Part shown: piece after piece, positions 8,305 to 19,889 of the stretch
Layout of the letters: each line of letters starts with the position of its first letter
Position numbering within the stretch: the stretch's first letter is position 1
Assembly: GCF_000949865.1 (NCBI RefSeq)
Contig: NZ_JWJH01000001.1
Location: forward strand, 124,001 to 188,000
DNA from: Rhizobium nepotum 39/7
Lineage (GTDB): Bacteria > Pseudomonadota > Alphaproteobacteria > Rhizobiales > Rhizobiaceae
DNA length: 64,000 nucleotides
Direction: 5' to 3'
Made by a program: the position numbers and the translations under genes
The notes under the pieces: generated by a model
The model's input: only the letters and a program-made list of their open reading frames with translations
Told to the model about the DNA's origin: nothing
Database searches by the model: none

Positions 8305-9618
8305 TCACCTCTGGTCCCACCGGTCCCGCATTCCATAATACCAAACGGCTAATGGAAGAAACCAGGGCTTACCGTTGAAGTAAGGGCGGGTCTCGAAGCT
8401 GAGTTCGCTGTACACCGTCTTGCCCTGGTCATTACCGAGCATTTTGTTGGCGATTTTTCCACCGAGCCAGCTGGAGCGCGCCACGCCTGTGCCATTGTAA
8501 CCACCGGCGAAAAACATTCCGTCAATGGTGTCGACGTGCGGAAAGTGATCGAAGGTGAACCCCAATTGGCCGTGCCAGTAGTGGCTGATTTTGTGCGCCT
8601 CCAATTCCGGAAAGATTCTGACAAGGAGGCTGCGAAGATAGGTTGCGTTTGCCGTGTTGCTTTTTACCGTCCCGCTCATGTCGAGAACGCGTCCACCCAG
8701 TATGATGCGCGTCCCATCTGGTGAAGGGCGATAATAAGTCACGACGCGCTGGCTGCCGGCAAGCATTTGCCGTTTTGGCATCAGCTTGCTCATGAGCTCC
8801 GGTGGCAGCCGTTCCGTCGCGACCAAGCCGCTACCTACCGGGATGATGCGCCGCTTGAGATACGGCAGCAGCCCGCCGCTATAACCATTGGTCGCTATCA
8901 GAACTTGGCGTGCCGTGACATCCCGACCGAGGATCTTGAATGCAAAGGCACCGCCTTGCTGCTGAAGATCGGTTACGCGGGCATTGCTGAAGACGCGTAC
9001 GCCGAGGCGTTGGGCGGCTTCCGCCAGGCCTTTGACATATTTTGCTGGATGAAGCCCGGCATAACCAGGCATGGCCACCCCGCCATGATAGAGATCGGAA
9101 CCGACTTCCCTATGCTGTTCTGAACGTGGAACCATGTAGGCGTCGCACGGCAGCACTTTGCGAATACGCTCTATGTTGCTGCCCAGGCTGTCGTAGATAC
9201 GTGGGGTCATTGCTCCCTTGAAATATCCAACTACTTTGAGGTCGCACGCGATCTGTTCCTTTGCGACGACGTCCTTAACATATTGCAGCGATTCAAAACT
9301 CTCCTCAACGACCCGCCGGGCCATGTCTGTGCCGTAGGTCAATGCCGGGTCGAAGAATGCCCATCCCGGCCCGAGGAAGCCACCGTTTCGCGACGAAGCG
9401 CCCCAGCCCGGCGCATCAGCGTCGTAAACAGCGACCTGCTTGCCCGCCCTGGCCAGAACAAGGGCCGCATTAAGACCCGTGAAACCACCACCGATGATTG
9501 CGACTTCAGTGAAGGAGGAAATGTCGTCGGCGCTGGATTTATCCGGACGGGCCTCATCCCACCAAAAAGGACTGGCGACGGCATCGTCGGTGAAGAAGGG
9601 GGCTTTCAAACTGGACAT
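8305..9618 (-). CDS. FAD-dependent amino acid/amine oxidase (DadA/PuuB type)
   Basis: A 437-residue member of the D-amino-acid oxidase (DAO) family. The dinucleotide fold IIGGGFTGLNAAL is at about 41-53, followed by 'SSRNGGFL', a combination typical of gamma-glutamylputrescine oxidase and other OrdL/PuuB-like enzymes. The C-terminal FAD contact (FFAGGYNGTGVARS) is also present. It converges with the aldehyde dehydrogenase, so an oxidase that yields an aldehyde and a dehydrogenase that consumes it sit side by side, as in PuuB-PuuC. A GTG at 9627 is an alternative start; neither has a strong ribosome site. The amine or amino-acid substrate is unknown. Confidence 0.85.
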   Translation of the reverse strand: MSSLKAPFFTDDAVASPFWWDEARPDKSSADDISSFTEVAIIGGGFTGLNAALVLARAGKQVAVYDADAPGWGASSRNGGFLGPGWAFFDPALTYGTDMARRVVEESFESLQYVKDVVAKEQIACDLKVVGYFKGAMTPRIYDSLGSNIERIRKVLPCDAYMVPRSEQHREVGSDLYHGGVAMPGYAGLHPAKYVKGLAEAAQRLGVRVFSNARVTDLQQQGGAFAFKILGRDVTARQVLIATNGYSGGLLPYLKRRIIPVGSGLVATERLPPELMSKLMPKRQMLAGSQRVVTYYRPSPDGTRIILGGRVLDMSGTVKSNTANATYLRSLLVRIFPELEAHKISHYWHGQLGFTFDHFPHVDTIDGMFFAGGYNGTGVARSSWLGGKIANKMLGNDQGKTVYSELSFETRPYFNGKPWFLPLAVWYYGMRDRWDQR

Positions 9619-9728
9619 CGTCGTCACTCACAAAGCGGGGTGTGGCGCAGAAAGCGCTGCATCCGAAATTTCGCCGCAAACCGGACCTCGTCGACCGACC
9701 GCTGGCAAGATGCTTTAAGAAGACGACG

Positions 9729-9780
9729 GATATCGCAACATTTGATGTTGGATATCGTCATGGCACAGAACAAAATGACG
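9729..9780. promoter_or_regulatory. Two dyads upstream of the FAD oxidase
   Basis: The first dyad (9729-9756) reads GATATC-G-CAACAT, TTG, ATGTTG-GATATC, a near-perfect inverted repeat with one unpaired base. The second (9756-9780) is CGTCAT-N13-ATGACG. Both lie 111-162 bp upstream of the oxidase start on the minus strand, a plausible place for an activator. The Lrp protein at 2806 is the obvious candidate, but this is inference. Confidence 0.35.
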
Positions 9781-9929
9781 TTGCGCGCCCGTTGCAGCGC
9801 ATCAGTTGCTGAACGGGTCAAATGGACATCAAATCTGAGAGATGTAGCTGGTTGCATGGCGGGCCATCCGAAGAGCCGCGACGCATGCGTGGAATACGCA
9901 GTGGGTGGCGCAGTTCGGAGGACGCCCAC

Positions 9930-9969
9930 GAACTCGCCCGCATGGGCGGATACCACCCATGCGGAGTTC
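9930..9969 (-). terminator. Strong hairpin at the end of the ten-gene sugar operon
   Basis: CCGCATGGG (9938-9946) and CCCATGCGG (9956-9964) form a perfect 9-bp stem. It is extended outward by GAACT/AGTTC past a 3-base bulge. It begins about 35 bp after the stop of the RraA-like gene. No U-tract follows on either strand, so it may be a 3' stabilising structure or a Rho-dependent end rather than an intrinsic terminator. Confidence 0.45.
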
Positions 9970-10003
9970 TCCATCAGATCATCGATGGCAGAGGATGCTT
10001 ATC

Positions 10004-10732
10004 TCAACCGTTCGATTTTCCCGAACCGTCTCTCTGTTCGCGCCATATGGCGAATGCCTTCTGGTGCTCGTCCTTTGTGCAGGGGTAAAGGCCGATGATG
10101 GTTGCGCCGCCCTTGACCTGTTCGACGACGAAATCTTCGTAAGCGGTCATTTCCACCGCTTCCGTTGCTACTTCATCGGCAATTCCGGCGGGAATGACAA
10201 TGACGCAATCCGCATCGCCGACGATGATATCGCCGGGGAAGATCGGGGCGTCGCCGCAGCCTATCGGGCCGTTGATTTCAATTGCTTCGTGTTTCGTGAG
10301 ATTGGTGGGGCTGGACGGGCGGGTGTGGTAGGCGGGTATATCCAGTTCCGCAATCGTTGCCGCATCGCGGAAACCGCCATCCGTGACCACGCCGGCGGCA
10401 CCACGCACCATCAGGCGCGTGATGAGAATATCGCCAGCAGATGCAGCGCTCGGGTCTTTGCGGCTATCCATGACCAGCACATGGCCGGGCGGGCAGGTTT
10501 CAATGGCGACGCGCTGGGGATGCGCGGGGTTGCGGAATTCCACCAGTTGGTTGCGGTCCTCGCGGGCGGGCATGTAACGCAGGGTGAAGGCCGGTCCGAC
10601 CATGTTTTCGCCCTTGTGGCCAAGCGGATGGACACCCTGAATGACCTGGTTTCGCAGGCCGCGCTTGTATAGTGCGGTCGCGAGCGTAGCGACGGAAACC
10701 GTCATCAGTTTTACCCGGGTTTCTGTATTCAT
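10004..10732 (-). CDS. RraA/HMG-aldolase-family protein
   Basis: A 242-residue protein of the RraA / 4-hydroxy-4-methyl-2-oxoglutarate aldolase family. The motif VTDGGFRD (116-123), with Arg122 and Asp123, holds the residues that aldolases of this family use for substrate and metal binding, so an enzyme is more likely than an RNase E regulator. The start at 10732 has GAGGAG upstream; the longer frame from 10765 has none. It is the last gene of the ten-gene operon, right after the uronate-dehydrogenase homologue. The likely role is cleavage of a 2-keto(-3-deoxy) acid to pyruvate plus another product, inferred from the operon. Confidence 0.8.
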   Translation of the reverse strand: MNTETRVKLMTVSVATLATALYKRGLRNQVIQGVHPLGHKGENMVGPAFTLRYMPAREDRNQLVEFRNPAHPQRVAIETCPPGHVLVMDSRKDPSAASAGDILITRLMVRGAAGVVTDGGFRDAATIAELDIPAYHTRPSSPTNLTKHEAIEINGPIGCGDAPIFPGDIIVGDADCVIVIPAGIADEVATEAVEMTAYEDFVVEQVKGGATIIGLYPCTKDEHQKAFAIWREQRDGSGKSNG

Positions 10733-10766
10733 CTTAATCTCCTCGAATGACGTAAGTGTCTGCACA

Positions 10767-11564
10767 TCAGTTTTTGTGGATCGGCTCGTCTATGAAAACG
10801 CCGCCCTGGTATTTCGCGATTGCGGCATCGGGGCCGGGGCGTGGAACGTCACGTTCGATATCGCCCCGGAAGCTTGCGGCGTTGTCGCGCGGCCGCCAGC
10901 CGAGAAAATCGACATGGGAATTATCCCACCAGCTATCGTCATTGGCGGAAACGCCCCAGATGACCGGGCAACCGAGTTTTGGCGCGCGAAACAGGGCTTC
11001 CACCAGGGACACCAGATCGTCGTGGCTGAGCCAGGTGGACAACATGCGCCAGTTGCTGGGCTTCTCCTCGCAGGAGCCGATGCGCACGATGGCCGTCTCC
11101 TGTCCGAACTTGGAATGGTAGAGGCTCGCCATCGCCTCGCCGAAAATCTTTGAAACGCCGTAGAGGCCATCCGGCAGAAACGGCGTTTGCGGCGATAGCT
11201 GCTCACCCTGCGGATAATATCCGATCGTGTGGTTGCTGGAGGCGAACAGGATGCGCGGCAAGCCGTTGAGCCTTGCTGCCTCGTAAAGATTATAGACACC
11301 GCGCAGATTGGCGGCCTCGATGGGATCGTAAGCTTTTTCGACGGAGATGCCGCCGAGATGGACGATGCCGTCGCAATCCTTCACCAGCGCATGGACAGCG
11401 GCCTCGTCTTCCAGCGGGCAGCGGATGATCTCTTCATTCGCGGCCGCTGCGCCCATATCAACGACATCCGAAAGACGGATGACTTCGGCAAGGTGGCCGA
11501 GCCTGCCGCGCAACATGTTGCCCAGCTTGCCGCCGGCGCCCGTTATCAGCAAACGTTTCATCAT
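10767..11564 (-). CDS. Uronate dehydrogenase homologue (NAD-dependent epimerase/dehydratase family)
   Basis: A 265-residue extended-SDR protein. The cofactor motif TGAGGKLG is at 8-15, and the catalytic residues are Ser110, Tyr135 and Lys139 in YGVSK. The blocks GIVHLGGISVEK, FASSNHTIGYYP and WWDNSH match what I know of Agrobacterium uronate dehydrogenase, which oxidises galacturonate or glucuronate to aldaro-lactones. ATG 11561 is an equally possible start. It begins 16 bp after the dehydratase gene and ends 34 bp before the RraA-like gene. The true substrate could be another aldose or uronate; I therefore withhold the symbol udh. Confidence 0.82.
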   Translation of the reverse strand: MMKRLLITGAGGKLGNMLRGRLGHLAEVIRLSDVVDMGAAAANEEIIRCPLEDEAAVHALVKDCDGIVHLGGISVEKAYDPIEAANLRGVYNLYEAARLNGLPRILFASSNHTIGYYPQGEQLSPQTPFLPDGLYGVSKIFGEAMASLYHSKFGQETAIVRIGSCEEKPSNWRMLSTWLSHDDLVSLVEALFRAPKLGCPVIWGVSANDDSWWDNSHVDFLGWRPRDNAASFRGDIERDVPRPGPDAAIAKYQGGVFIDEPIHKN

Positions 11565-11580
11565 TTTGTGCGCTCTCGTA

Positions 11581-13305
<1,725 letters not shown>

Positions 13306-13344
13306 GTCAATGGTCCTGCTTTCGGGGCGCGTGGCGACGGAGGC

Positions 13345-14424
<1,080 letters not shown>

Positions 14425-14447
14425 TGTCTTATTCCCTCCCTTGAGGA

Positions 14448-15491
14448 TTATTTACCGCCGGTGGATGCGATGCCGGTGGCGATGTATTTTTGCAGGAACA
14501 TGAAGACCAGTGCGATGGGCAAAAGCGTCAGCACCGTCATGGCCAGCAGGTTGCTCCATTCCGTCGCCATTTCTCCCTGGAAGGAGTTGAGCGCCAGTTG
14601 CAGCGTGAAATTGTCGTTGCGCGTCAGCACGATCAGCGGCCACAGGAAGTCGTTCCAGCGCCACATGACGGCGAGAATGGCCAGCACCGCCAGCGCCGGC
14701 GCCGAAAGCGGCAGGATGATGCGCCAGTAGATTTTCCATTCGCTGGCCTTGTCCATGCGCGCCGCATCGAGGATTTCATCCGGAATGGTCAGCATGTACT
14801 GGCGCAGCAGGAATACCCCTGTTGGTGTGGCCGCTCCTGGAATGATAACGCCCCACAGGCTGTTGATCATGCCGAGCTGGCTGGTGATGAGAAAAAGCGG
14901 CACGAGCACGACGGTCTGCGGGATCATCAACGTTCCAACGACAAGCGCCAGGACCACGCCTCTGCCCTTGAAACTGTATTTCGACAGCGCGAAGGCTGCC
15001 ATGGAGTTGACGATCAGCATGATGACGGTCGACGTCACGGTGATGAAGGTCGAGTTCCAGAAATAGAGCGGAAAGTTGAAGCGCTGGAAGAGTTCGGTGT
15101 AGTTCTCCGTCGCCAGCGCCACCTTCTCGGCAGGACGCAACTCGTTGAACGCCATCTTCATGACTTCGCCGGGCTTTGCCGGATCCACCACCTGGGCGAT
15201 GAGCCCGACGCGCCTGATCATGCCGAGCTTGCGGCCTTCCTTATCGACGAAGGCCGGCAAAGGTGCTGCTTGACCGTCGATGACGACCGTTTCCTGTGCG
15301 TAGGGAAGCAGACGTGGCGGAAACCGCTGAAGATCGGCTTCCGTCTTGAAGGACGACAGGACGAGCCAGACGACGGGGCCGAACATCATCAGAACGGCAA
15401 CGCCGAGATAGGCGTAAGACAGCCAGTCGGTCCAGTGCAGTTTGCCGTTTCTGCCGCGCGTGCGGGTTAGAAATGCGCCAATCCTAGCCAT
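14448..15491 (-). CDS. Sugar ABC transporter permease (MalG type)
   Basis: A 347-residue inner-membrane permease with about six transmembrane segments. The EAA coupling motif is 'EILDAARMDKASEWKIYWRI' near residues 235-255. Between the first and second membrane segments is an enlarged hydrophilic insert (about residues 50-130, including DGQAAPLPAFVDKEGRKLGM), so the protein is longer than many MalG homologues. The gene overlaps the other permease gene by 8 bp, which indicates translational coupling. Confidence 0.93.
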   Translation of the reverse strand: MARIGAFLTRTRGRNGKLHWTDWLSYAYLGVAVLMMFGPVVWLVLSSFKTEADLQRFPPRLLPYAQETVVIDGQAAPLPAFVDKEGRKLGMIRRVGLIAQVVDPAKPGEVMKMAFNELRPAEKVALATENYTELFQRFNFPLYFWNSTFITVTSTVIMLIVNSMAAFALSKYSFKGRGVVLALVVGTLMIPQTVVLVPLFLITSQLGMINSLWGVIIPGAATPTGVFLLRQYMLTIPDEILDAARMDKASEWKIYWRIILPLSAPALAVLAILAVMWRWNDFLWPLIVLTRNDNFTLQLALNSFQGEMATEWSNLLAMTVLTLLPIALVFMFLQKYIATGIASTGGK

Positions 15492-16452
15492 CGACTTTGC
15501 TCCTGTTGGCCCGGAATTGCAGGGCGGTCAACACCACGAGAACGACGGCGAGCAGCAGCGAAGCGGCCGCGGCCAGTCCGAAATTGCGCGGCGTTCCGGC
15601 AAAACCAGTCTGATAGATGAATTGAATGATGAAGGTGGTCGCCGAACCCGGACCGCCGCCGGTAAATGCAAAGACCTCGTCGAAGGTCTGCACGCCCTTG
15701 ATGAGGGACAGGACAAGAACCACGAGCATGGTTGGGGCGAGAAGCGGCATCGTGATCCGGCGGAAAATCCGCCACGGGCTTGCCTTGTCCAGCTGCGCCG
15801 CCTCATAGACATCGCGCGGAATGGCCTGAAGGCCGGCGAGAAGAATGAGCGTATAAAAGCCCATATGCGCCCAGACGGACAGGAATACCGACCAGCCGAA
15901 GGCAAGGTTGGCCTCCAGCAGCCAGTCCACCGAACCGATGCCGAGGGAATCGAGCGCAGCGTTCAGGACGCCGAAACGCTGAAGTATCCACTTCCATATC
16001 AGCGCCACGACCACCGGTGAAAGCAGCACAGGGAAGAAGAAGACGGCGCGGAAGAAACCGCGTGCCCTGATGTCACGGTTGAGCACGACCGCCGTAATCA
16101 GCGAGAAGCCCACCATGAACCCGACCTGCAACACGACGAAGAAAAGCGTGTTCCAGACGGCGCGCCAGAAAAGATCGCGCTGACAGGAATTGGGATCGAA
16201 ATAGTTCTGGCACAAGAGAAGGACCGAGAAGTTTTCGCCGCCCACGGATGGACGCTCCGACAGCAGGATATGTTCGCTGCCGGTCACTGAATAAGCCATG
16301 TTGAGAATGATCGGCAAAAAAGCGAAGACCGCAAACAACAGGAGATTGGGTGTCAGGAACACCCAGGCGATGCGCCGATGCCCAAGCATTTTCTGCAAGA
16401 AGGCGAAAGGCAGCTCGATGATGCCCATGACGGGCGCGAGAAGTCTGTACAT
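15484..16452 (-). CDS. Sugar ABC transporter permease (MalF type)
   Basis: A 322-residue inner-membrane permease with hydrophobic segments throughout and the EAA motif 'DVYEAAQLDKASPWRIFRRI'. The start at 16452 has AAGGAGG upstream; the frame is open further up to 16515, overlapping nothing useful. A loop after the first membrane segment carries two cysteines (LLCQNYFDPNSCQ) that could form a periplasmic disulfide. It pairs with the 14448-15491 permease and the binding protein at 16512. Confidence 0.93.
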   Translation of the reverse strand: MYRLLAPVMGIIELPFAFLQKMLGHRRIAWVFLTPNLLLFAVFAFLPIILNMAYSVTGSEHILLSERPSVGGENFSVLLLCQNYFDPNSCQRDLFWRAVWNTLFFVVLQVGFMVGFSLITAVVLNRDIRARGFFRAVFFFPVLLSPVVVALIWKWILQRFGVLNAALDSLGIGSVDWLLEANLAFGWSVFLSVWAHMGFYTLILLAGLQAIPRDVYEAAQLDKASPWRIFRRITMPLLAPTMLVVLVLSLIKGVQTFDEVFAFTGGGPGSATTFIIQFIYQTGFAGTPRNFGLAAAASLLLAVVLVVLTALQFRANRSKVDG

Positions 16453-16511
16453 TGATGGGTCCTCCTTCGATCCGGCGCGGCGCGGCAAGGGCCGCGCCGG
16501 AAGGCGATGGA

Positions 16512-17780
16512 TCACTTCGCCTGTTTCAACGCTTCCTCAAGATCGGTCTTCGCACGCGTCATCGCGTCGTCAACCGAGCTTTCGCCAACAATCGCCTGCG
16601 TGACGCGCTGGACGGAGATATTGAACATCGCACGGTTGTTCTTGTAGCCCTGATAGGCGTAGGCGATGGGGCTGATGCCGGGGACCTGATCCAGCCATGC
16701 ATTCATGGCCTTCTGTGTCGCTGGTGTCGCGCCGGTGTAGGCGATAGCCTTGGCACCGACGGCCTTCTGAGCCGGGACGTTGCGGGTACGGACGGTGAAA
16801 TCGAGGTAATTTTCGTCCTGTGCGAGGAAGTTCAGAATATCCGCGACGATCTTCGGGTTCTTGGTCTGTTTGAAGCCCACGATGCCCGTTCCGCCCGGCA
16901 TGCCTGTGCAGGCGGCCGGTCCGCATGGCTGCGACACGACTTCCCAATCGAAAGCATCGCCGACCTGGCTGTCGAAACGCGCCGTCTGCCAGCTGCCGGA
17001 ATAATAATAGACGAGCTGACCGTTGATGAATTCCTGCGCCGCGTCGCGGTAGGTGTTACCGCCCTGGCCGGCCCAGACGTCACGCGCCATGGTGCCGTCC
17101 TTGTTCCACTCGACGAATTTCTTCACGAAGGTGGTGAAGCCCTCATCGACGAGGATCGGCTTGCCGTCGGCGTCGAAAAGTTTAGCACCGTAGGAAATAG
17201 CCGGACCGGCGATACGGTGGCCGGAGCGATCGATCGCCATGGGATACGGCGAACCGGTGGCTTTCGCCACTTCGTTTGCGGCCTTCGCCCAGTCGTCAAA
17301 GGTCGCATCCTTGCCGGGAACGGCGACTTTCGCCTGATCGAACAGGGTGCGGTTGATGAAGGCGCCGGTGATGGTAAGCTGCGTCTGCATACCATAGATG
17401 CCCTTGTCGTCGGGGCCGCTGCGATACCATTTCAGCACATCGCCGAAATTATCCTGCCAGTATTTCGCGTCCATATAGGGCGTCAGATCGAGATAATAGC
17501 GGTTGAGGCCGCCAAGATCGGTGACTGTTGCGAAATCCGGGCCGCTGCCGCCGGCCAGCTGCACCGGCAGGCCTTCGAGAAGCGCCTTGTAAGGCACCAC
17601 ATCCGTGACGATCTTGACGTCAGGATGCTGTTTTTCGTAACGCGCAAGAATGTCCTTCAGGACCTCGCAGCCGTTGCCGTCATAGGCACAGGTGAAACGA
17701 ACTTCCTGTGCCTCAGCGGCGCCGGCAAAAGATGCCGTCCCCAGGGCCAAGGCAAACGCCAGGCTGTATTTTCTGCTCAT
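16512..17780 (-). CDS. Sugar ABC transporter substrate-binding protein (family 1)
   Basis: A 422-residue periplasmic protein. It begins with a cleavable signal peptide (MSRKYSLAFALALGTASFAG, probably cut after AEA-Q) and continues as a family 1 extracellular solute-binding protein ('ILARYEKQHPDVKIV' near the N-terminus, 'FVKKFVEWNKDG' and 'YYYSGSWQT' in the middle). The start at 17780 has GGGAGG upstream. Family 1 proteins bind mono- and oligosaccharides or polyols. The ligand cannot be read from sequence; the operon's dehydrogenases and dehydratase point to an aldose or uronic acid. Confidence 0.93.
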   Translation of the reverse strand: MSRKYSLAFALALGTASFAGAAEAQEVRFTCAYDGNGCEVLKDILARYEKQHPDVKIVTDVVPYKALLEGLPVQLAGGSGPDFATVTDLGGLNRYYLDLTPYMDAKYWQDNFGDVLKWYRSGPDDKGIYGMQTQLTITGAFINRTLFDQAKVAVPGKDATFDDWAKAANEVAKATGSPYPMAIDRSGHRIAGPAISYGAKLFDADGKPILVDEGFTTFVKKFVEWNKDGTMARDVWAGQGGNTYRDAAQEFINGQLVYYYSGSWQTARFDSQVGDAFDWEVVSQPCGPAACTGMPGGTGIVGFKQTKNPKIVADILNFLAQDENYLDFTVRTRNVPAQKAVGAKAIAYTGATPATQKAMNAWLDQVPGISPIAYAYQGYKNNRAMFNISVQRVTQAIVGESSVDDAMTRAKTDLEEALKQAK

Positions 17781-17802
17781 CTGGTTTCCTCCCATTAGAT
17801 GA

Positions 17803-18876
17803 TTATGCCGTTGCGGACGCGCGCGGAGCCCAACCCTTGAACCGTTCATTTTCAGCGGTAAGCGGCAGGCGAACGACCGTGCCCTCCTGTACCGATGTGT
17901 AGATGGCGGTTACGAGTTCGATGGACTGCAAGCCGTCCGTAATCGTCACTTCCTTGCCCTCGCGACCCTCCATCGCATCGGCAATCGCCTCGACGAAACC
18001 GGTAAAGCCGTTTTCGCCATCTTCCACCGTTGCGAGAACGGCGTCGATCTGGTCCTGCGTGGTCGGTGCACGCGCGGTGAAGTGCCATTTGTCTTCCGCC
18101 GGACGATAAGGCAGCGTTCCGCTTTCGGCCGTGAAGCCTTCGAAGCAGAACCGCAGACGGGACGTGTCGTCGGCAGCACCAAGCGTGACCGAGGAGGTGG
18201 CGAGCGCGCCGCTCTTCATGCGGAAGCTGATGGCGGCGCAGTCTTCAGTTTCGATCTTGTTCACCCGTGTATCAGCCATGGCGAAGACCTGTTCCACCGG
18301 GCCGAGGACATGGCAGAGAAGGTCGTGGGCATGAATGGCGTGACCGAGGATCGCGCCGCCGCACTCACCCTTCCAGGTGCCGCGCCATGGAATATCGTAG
18401 TAGCTTGCGCCACGGTTCCAGTGCACTTCCGAGCTTGCCACATAGGCCTTGCCGGCAAGTCCGGCGTCGATGAGGGCACGCAGCTGCCGCAAGGCGTGGC
18501 CAAAACGGTACTGGAAAACCGGGAAAACCCGTCTTCCGGTCTTCTGGACGGATTCCAGCAGTGCGCTTGCCTCTTCCAGCGAGCGCACCAGCGGCTTTTC
18601 GCAGACGACGTCCTTGCCGGCCGCGTGCGCTTTCAGCGTCACCGGGAAATGCAGATGCGGCGGCAGGCAGATGTCGATGAGCGAAATGCTGTCATCGGCC
18701 AGAACTTCGTCGAGGTCCGTCGTCAGATGAATGGACGACCCTTCGCCCGCAACCGAGCGGGCGCGTTCCAGATCCAGATCGCAGATGGCCTTGACGGTGA
18801 AACGTTCCGGCAGCGCCAGATAACCGCTCAGATGTTGCGCGCCGATGCCGGCGCCGATAATGGCAACGCCGATCAT
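17803..18876 (-). CDS. Gfo/Idh/MocA-family oxidoreductase 1
   Basis: A 357-residue NAD(P)-dependent sugar oxidoreductase. The Rossmann motif GAGIGAQH is at about 8-15, CEKPLV (about 95) is the conserved EKP motif, and the C-terminal beta-sheet substrate domain follows. The start at 18876 overlaps the stop of the next upstream gene as ATGA. It is one of three family members in a row in this operon and not a close duplicate of the other two. Such enzymes oxidise a hydroxyl of a sugar, often C1 or C3, to a lactone or keto sugar. Confidence 0.88.
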   Translation of the reverse strand: MIGVAIIGAGIGAQHLSGYLALPERFTVKAICDLDLERARSVAGEGSSIHLTTDLDEVLADDSISLIDICLPPHLHFPVTLKAHAAGKDVVCEKPLVRSLEEASALLESVQKTGRRVFPVFQYRFGHALRQLRALIDAGLAGKAYVASSEVHWNRGASYYDIPWRGTWKGECGGAILGHAIHAHDLLCHVLGPVEQVFAMADTRVNKIETEDCAAISFRMKSGALATSSVTLGAADDTSRLRFCFEGFTAESGTLPYRPAEDKWHFTARAPTTQDQIDAVLATVEDGENGFTGFVEAIADAMEGREGKEVTITDGLQSIELVTAIYTSVQEGTVVRLPLTAENERFKGWAPRASATA

Positions 18877-19889
18877 CTTGCCGTTCCTTCGGCTTTGGCC
18901 TGCGCCTGAAGCGAGAGGTCGCACACCTTGAAGACGTGTTCCTGCGTCATGGCCGTTTCAGTGCGGTTGCGGATATCGTCGCACACGCGGGCAAAGTAAG
19001 GCAGGCCGGCGTCGGAGGCGTCGATATATTCGCAACGGTCGCCGTTCACGAGAATCAGCCGGTCGGTGCCTTCGGTATTGCCGACATCGACGTATTTGCG
19101 CAGTTCGATATAACCTTCGGTTCCGAGAATCGTCAGACGGCCATCGCCCCATGTCGGCAGCGCATCCGGCGTGTACCAGTCAACGCGAATGTAGCCATGG
19201 CCGCGGTCGCCACGCAACAGCACTTCGCCGAAGTCCTGAAGACCCGGATCCTTGGGATTGGCGTAATTTGCAACGGTGGCCGAAACGATTTCAACTTCGG
19301 TCGAACCCGTGAAGAACATGAACTGGTCGATCTGGTGGCTGGCGATATCGGTCAGAATGCCGCCGTAAGCCTCGCGTTCGAAGAACCATTTCGGGCGGAT
19401 CTGCCTGTTAAGGCGGTGCGGCCCCACGCCGACCGTCTGAATGACGCGGCCGATAGCGCCCTGCGCAACCAGCTCGGCTGCCTTGGTGACGCTCGGCACT
19501 TCGAAGCGCTCCGAGAAATCGACAGTCCAGATTCTTCCGGTCTTGGCGACGGTCTGGCGAAGGCGATCCAGTTGGTCGAAAGTGGTGCAGCCAGGCTTAT
19601 CGGACATCACGTCCTTGCCGGCTTCCATGGCGGCGATGGCAAGATCGGCGCGCTTGGAGGGAATGTCGGCAATGACGACGAGATCTATGCTCTGGTCAGC
19701 CAGCAAATCTTCCTTGGAAGCGGCGCGCGGCACATCAGGGAAGCGCTTTACGAAGCCTTCGACCACGTCCGGCTCGCCTTCCGTCCACCAGCCCGCAAAT
19801 TGCGCGCCGGCATCGAGCAAGTTCTGCGCCATGCCGAAAATATGCCTGTGCTCTATGCCGAGAGCCACGAACTTGATTGGTTTACTCAT
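18873..19889 (-). CDS. Gfo/Idh/MocA-family oxidoreductase 2 (divergent cofactor motif)
   Basis: A 338-residue protein that keeps the family's overall layout, but the usual glycine-rich motif is replaced by 'VALGIEHRHIFGM' and the EKP motif reads 'SDKPGC'. 'GGILTDIASHQID' matches the conserved D-x-x-x-H catalytic region. It may bind cofactor differently or act in another way. It overlaps the genes on both sides (8 bp upstream, ATGA downstream), so it is tightly coupled to oxidoreductases 1 and 3. Confidence 0.82.
   Translation of the reverse strand: MSKPIKFVALGIEHRHIFGMAQNLLDAGAQFAGWWTEGEPDVVEGFVKRFPDVPRAASKEDLLADQSIDLVVIADIPSKRADLAIAAMEAGKDVMSDKPGCTTFDQLDRLRQTVAKTGRIWTVDFSERFEVPSVTKAAELVAQGAIGRVIQTVGVGPHRLNRQIRPKWFFEREAYGGILTDIASHQIDQFMFFTGSTEVEIVSATVANYANPKDPGLQDFGEVLLRGDRGHGYIRVDWYTPDALPTWGDGRLTILGTEGYIELRKYVDVGNTEGTDRLILVNGDRCEYIDASDAGLPYFARVCDDIRNRTETAMTQEHVFKVCDLSLQAQAKAEGTAR

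Larger units (their letters stand above)
9628..10003. other. Intergenic region, 376 bp, with two dyads and a strong hairpin
   Basis: This is the promoter region of the FAD oxidase and the 3' end region of the ten-gene sugar operon. I see no gene in it. It contains two overlapping dyads at 9729-9780 and a long hairpin at 9930-9969, annotated separately. Confidence 0.5.

Noticed and set aside
9761-9780. TGGCAC sequence resembling half of a sigma-54 promoter
   Set aside because: The TTGCW half is missing at the required distance and the orientation does not fit the downstream gene.
9624-9974. 116-codon minus-strand frame upstream of the FAD oxidase
   Set aside because: It covers the dyads and the hairpin, has no family features and no ribosome site.
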